From NCBI GenBank assembly GCA_046297935.1, contig JBKBHA010000002.1, forward strand, positions 496,001 through 560,000: a stretch of 64,000 nucleotides of DNA, given 5' to 3'. The position numbers were made by a program, and so were the translations under genes. Below, piece after piece: positions 61,257-64,000 of this stretch. This DNA comes from CAYMZZ01 sp046297935. Its GTDB lineage: Bacteria; Bacteroidota; Bacteroidia; Chitinophagales; Chitinophagaceae. The notes beneath the pieces are model-generated. The model had not been told where the DNA came from. It was given only the letters and a program-made list of their open reading frames with translations, and ran no database searches. Position 1 is the first letter of the stretch; every line of letters starts with the position of its first letter.

Positions 61257-62215
61257 GATGTTGAATTGTTGAGTTGTTGAATTGTTGACCTGCCTGCCGG
61301 CAGGCAGGGTTGTTGGAGTGTTTAGTTGTTTAGTTGTTGGGTTGTTTGATTGTGTAGTTGTTTCGTTACTGAATTGTTTCGTTGTTTACCTGACCGCCGG
61401 TTTTCGTTACGCAGGGAGGTCGGCATTTGCTGCACTATCATCTGCGTAAATCTGTGTAAAAATCTGCGAAAATCTGCGGGAACAGAACTGCTGCTCCTGA
61501 CGGCAATACCGAAATATTAAAAGGCTTTCTTTTTCCACAGATATGGCGACGGATTAAACAGATAAACTGGTCGCCAGATCGGATGAAAGCAGGATCCGGA
61601 AAACATCATCTGTGTAAATCTGTGTAAAAATCTGCGAAAATCTGCGGGAACAGAACTGCTGCTCCAGACGGCAATACCGAAATATTAAAAGGCTTTCTGT
61701 TTCCACAGATATTGCGACGGATTACACAGATAAACTGTTCGCCAGATCGGATGAAAGCAGCTTCGCGAAAACATCATCTGTGTAAATCTGTGTAAAAATC
61801 TGCGAAAATCTGCGGGAACAGAACTGCTGCTCCAGACGGCAATACCGAAATATAAAAGCCTTTCTGTTTCCACAGATATTGCTACGGATTACACAGATAA
61901 ACTATTCGCCAGGTCGGATGAAAGCAGGATCCGGAAAACATCATCTGCGTAAATCTGTGTAAAAATCTGCGAAAATCTGCGGGAACAGAACTGCTGCTCC
62001 AGACGGCAATACCAAAATATCAAAAGGCTTTCTGTTCCCGCAGATTGCCGCAGATTTTTACGCGGATGACGCAGAATAAAACAACTCACCAAAGACGACT
62101 AAACAACTAGACAGCCTAACAACTAAACCACTGAACAACCCAACAAACAAACAACTAAACAACTAAACATCGAAACAACCCTGCCTGCCGGCAGGCAGGT
62201 CAACAATTAAACAAT
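61257..62215. repeat. Large composite repeat: 168-base tandem array inside a gttgtt/aacaac inverted repeat
   Basis: The left flank (61257-61390) is made of gttgttgaattgttgag- and gtttagttgttt-like units. The right flank (62080-62215) holds the complementary aacaactaaacaac units. Both contain the cctgcctgcc palindrome (61291 and 62182). Between them a unit of about 168 bases starts at 61441, 61609, 61777 and 61943. Each unit holds aaatctgtgtaaaaatctg, gcgggaacagaactgctgct, ggcaataccgaaatat and cggatgaaagcag. The last copy ends in the complementary gttcccgcagatt (62035-62047). No gene lies in these 959 bases. Confidence 0.88.
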
Positions 62216-63319
62216 TCAACGATTCAACAACTCGTAGTATGCAATCAACCACGCCACAACTTCATTGTAGGTTTCTTTCCCAGCCGGCTGGTTATTGGCT
62301 TTCAGGTAATGTCCATATCCCCACATGATGGCCGATTCCAGCGGATTACGATGCCGCCGGTAGAACTTCCGATATTCTTCGAAATCATTCAACACCCGTT
62401 TATCCAACGCTCGCAGATAACGACCCGCTATAGCCGTATCCCGCCTCGCCATTTCGCGGATGGCATAATTGTACATATCGAAATACATGGAGTAGCGAAG
62501 GATGGCATAGGGCGACCCTTCGCAAGCAAGAAAACCGACGAAATTGGCTTCATTCTCTTTGCCATATCCCAGTTGATGAGCAATTTCATGAGTAGCCACG
62601 AAAGGTTGTACTACAAGTGGCACGGTTGTATTCACCTGTGCCTCGCCTGAAAATGGGTTGTAATAACCCTGAAAGCCCAGGTAATTGCCTGCATAACTGA
62701 ATAGCGAAGGCTTTAGCGACACCGCTTTGTAAGCCAAAAAAGGATACTTCTGCGCCACTGTGTCGAAAGATTCAGCAGCCATTCTGAATAAATCTTTTTT
62801 CCGTTTAACGGAAGCACGGTCCTTATCTGAAATAATAGCGACATGCGCGTTCAACTCGTTTTGAAGACGATTAACCAGACTGTCGAGGGCCGACAGGGAA
62901 TAGGGTCGCACCTGAATATTGAGTTGCTGGGAAATTCCCAGCCGGTTATAATTCAATCCCCACAACAGGTTGAAGAAAACATACACAAAAAGGAAAAAGA
63001 AGATAAACTGCTGCAGACTTTCAACTAAAAATCTGCGATTCATTTGTTTTCGGAAAATGGTTCGCAGCAGGATAAATGTCTTGTACACTATCACCAGCAC
63101 CAGAAACCCATAAAAAAGGTCGCCCACACTAAAGGGAATCCAGCCAAAAAGCAGGCGTTGCACCCTGGAAATCAGCGGATAAAGACCGTAAGTATAATTG
63201 TATTCCACCCATTCCGGGTACCAGGAGGCCCACTTGATCAGGATAGTCAGCAGGATCAACAGGATCCAGCTCCAGCTTTTCATCAATTGGTTGAAGAGAC
63301 GGGATAAAAAGGCTTGCAC
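62216..63319 (-). CDS. DUF3810 family membrane protein, putative zinc metalloprotease
   Basis: 367 residues. Three hydrophobic segments at about 15-30, 65-88 and 105-122 anchor the protein. The rest carries a zinc-protease-like HEIAH (244-248) followed by GYGKENEAN with Glu256, a suitable third ligand, and GFLACEGSPYAILRYS. This matches DUF3810, whose activity is not established. Lone gene on the minus strand. Its 3' end borders the large repeat region. Confidence 0.82.
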   Translation of the reverse strand: MQAFLSRLFNQLMKSWSWILLILLTILIKWASWYPEWVEYNYTYGLYPLISRVQRLLFGWIPFSVGDLFYGFLVLVIVYKTFILLRTIFRKQMNRRFLVESLQQFIFFFLFVYVFFNLLWGLNYNRLGISQQLNIQVRPYSLSALDSLVNRLQNELNAHVAIISDKDRASVKRKKDLFRMAAESFDTVAQKYPFLAYKAVSLKPSLFSYAGNYLGFQGYYNPFSGEAQVNTTVPLVVQPFVATHEIAHQLGYGKENEANFVGFLACEGSPYAILRYSMYFDMYNYAIREMARRDTAIAGRYLRALDKRVLNDFEEYRKFYRRHRNPLESAIMWGYGHYLKANNQPAGKETYNEVVAWLIAYYELLNR

Positions 63320-63417
63320 CGCTAAAACAATTTAAATCAACACTTAATCGGGTCGGTAATTTATGGACAGATTCGGAAAATAATCGCCTCTGAGCTAAAT
63401 TTTTCCTCAAAATACCC

Positions 63418-63425
63418 TACCTTTG
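63418..63425 (+). promoter_or_regulatory. -7 element (TACCTTTG) of the yceD-like gene
   Basis: TACCTTTG lies 22 bases before the ATG at 63448. No clear -33 TTTG. Confidence 0.6.
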
Positions 63426-63447
63426 CCCACTCTTTAAAAAGTCGCTC

Positions 63448-63993
63448 ATGGGCTACCGTCGGGAATTTGAGATAGCTTTTGTGGGATTGAAGCCCGGAAC
63501 TCATGAGTATAACTACGCCATAGGCGATAAGTTCTTTGAGGATTTTCAGCAGCAGGATTTTAAAAACTGCCAGGCACAGGTGAAACTGACCCTTGACAAG
63601 AAAAGCAGTTTCATGTTATTGAAATTTGAGATTGGAGGTCAGTTAAATGTGACCTGCGATCGCTGCAATAACGGCCTGCCTCTCGAGCTTTGGGACGAGT
63701 TTACGATCACCGTGAAAATGGTGGAGGAACCCGAACTGATGAACGATCAGGAAGACGATCCCGATGTGTATTACATCAGCCGCGGCGAAAGCCACCTTGA
63801 TGTAGCCAACTGGATTTACGAATTCATTAACCTGAGCATTCCGATGCAGCGGGTTTGTCAGTTCGAAAACATGGATGGCCCCCACTGTAACAAGGGAGCA
63901 CGCGAAATGCTGAAAAAACTTGAATCAACCGACGAAAAGCCGGCTGAAAACCCGATCTGGAAAGGATTGGAAAAATTCAGAGGCAAAGAGTAA
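63448..63993 (+). CDS. DUF177 (YceD-like) protein
   Basis: 181-residue member of DUF177/YceD, a family usually encoded just before rpmF (ribosomal protein L32) and linked to 23S rRNA or ribosome-related processes in other bacteria. The first Cys pair is in LNVTCDRCNNGLPLEL (about 70-85), and a second pair follows near 130-150 (QRVCQFENMDGPHCNKG). Acidic stretches (EDDPDVYYI) precede it. The window ends 7 bases after the stop codon, where rpmF would be expected. Confidence 0.9.
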   Translation: MGYRREFEIAFVGLKPGTHEYNYAIGDKFFEDFQQQDFKNCQAQVKLTLDKKSSFMLLKFEIGGQLNVTCDRCNNGLPLELWDEFTITVKMVEEPELMNDQEDDPDVYYISRGESHLDVANWIYEFINLSIPMQRVCQFENMDGPHCNKGAREMLKKLESTDEKPAENPIWKGLEKFRGKE

Positions 63994-64000
63994 CCCTTTT

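Noticed and set aside
61441..62060. CRISPR array
   Set aside because: The repeat units are about 168 bases with near-identical content throughout, without short repeats separated by unique spacers, and no cas genes are nearby.

Overview
The window is a draft chromosome segment of a Bacteroidota bacterium, most likely family Chitinophagaceae or a close relative. The evidence is the SusC/SusD-type outer-membrane systems, FecR/ECF pairs, DUF4249 and DUF3667 proteins, lipoproteins with long hydrophobic leaders, and promoters of the Bacteroidota type (TTTG, 19 bases, TAnnTTTG). A 100-base run of N at 52565-52664 marks an assembly gap.

Layout. 1-2915: partial SusC-type transporter. 3388-8613 (minus): LytTR regulator, LytS-type propeller sensor kinase and two tandem globins. 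9316-22342 (plus): a complete alpha-mannan utilisation locus, made of GH125, ECF sigma factor, FecR anti-sigma, SusC, SusD, SusE-like protein, GH76 and GH92. A 12-base motif, an identical 13-base spacer and a GTCC box occur before both the GH125 and fecR genes and look like the target of the ECF factor. 22337-26086 (minus): orphan CHASE plus six-PAS kinase. 26259-27696: complete tmRNA gene (tag GNTQYAMAA), a single kinase-like gene with its own promoter, and a second copy of the tmRNA 3' part with terminator. 27866-32139 (minus): rseP, dxr, GH3-family enzyme. 32349-35190 (plus): rplU, rpmA, a 41-residue Lys/Ala/Pro histone-H1-like gene, and a PolX-like protein with a degenerate polymerase centre. 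35233-41058 (minus): large NtrY-like kinase coupled to mazG, then a DUF3667 protein. 41147-52113: secreted and surface proteins (TonB receptor plus DUF4249 pair), a short YqgE, an esterase, a PIG-L deacetylase and an AraC regulator. 52194-53103: tRNA-Gly, tRNA-Leu(UAA), then a GIY-YIG nuclease gene that runs into a relic copy of the tRNA-Leu 3' end. 53294-63993: glycosyltransferase, kinase, tRNA-Leu(GAG), MBOAT/SGNH acylation pair, DUF2130, phosphopantetheinyl transferase, dcd, DUF3810 and YceD.

Two themes stand out. First, two stable-RNA genes (tmRNA and tRNA-Leu) are each followed by one foreign-looking gene and a second copy of their own 3' end, which suggests minimal elements that insert into RNA genes and repair them. 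Second, many gene ends carry dispersed inverted repeats of three families: tgcaaatg-type, aaatctgcg-type nested with gttgtt-type, and GAA-loop hairpins. The largest is a 168-base tandem array inside an inverted repeat at 61257-62215.
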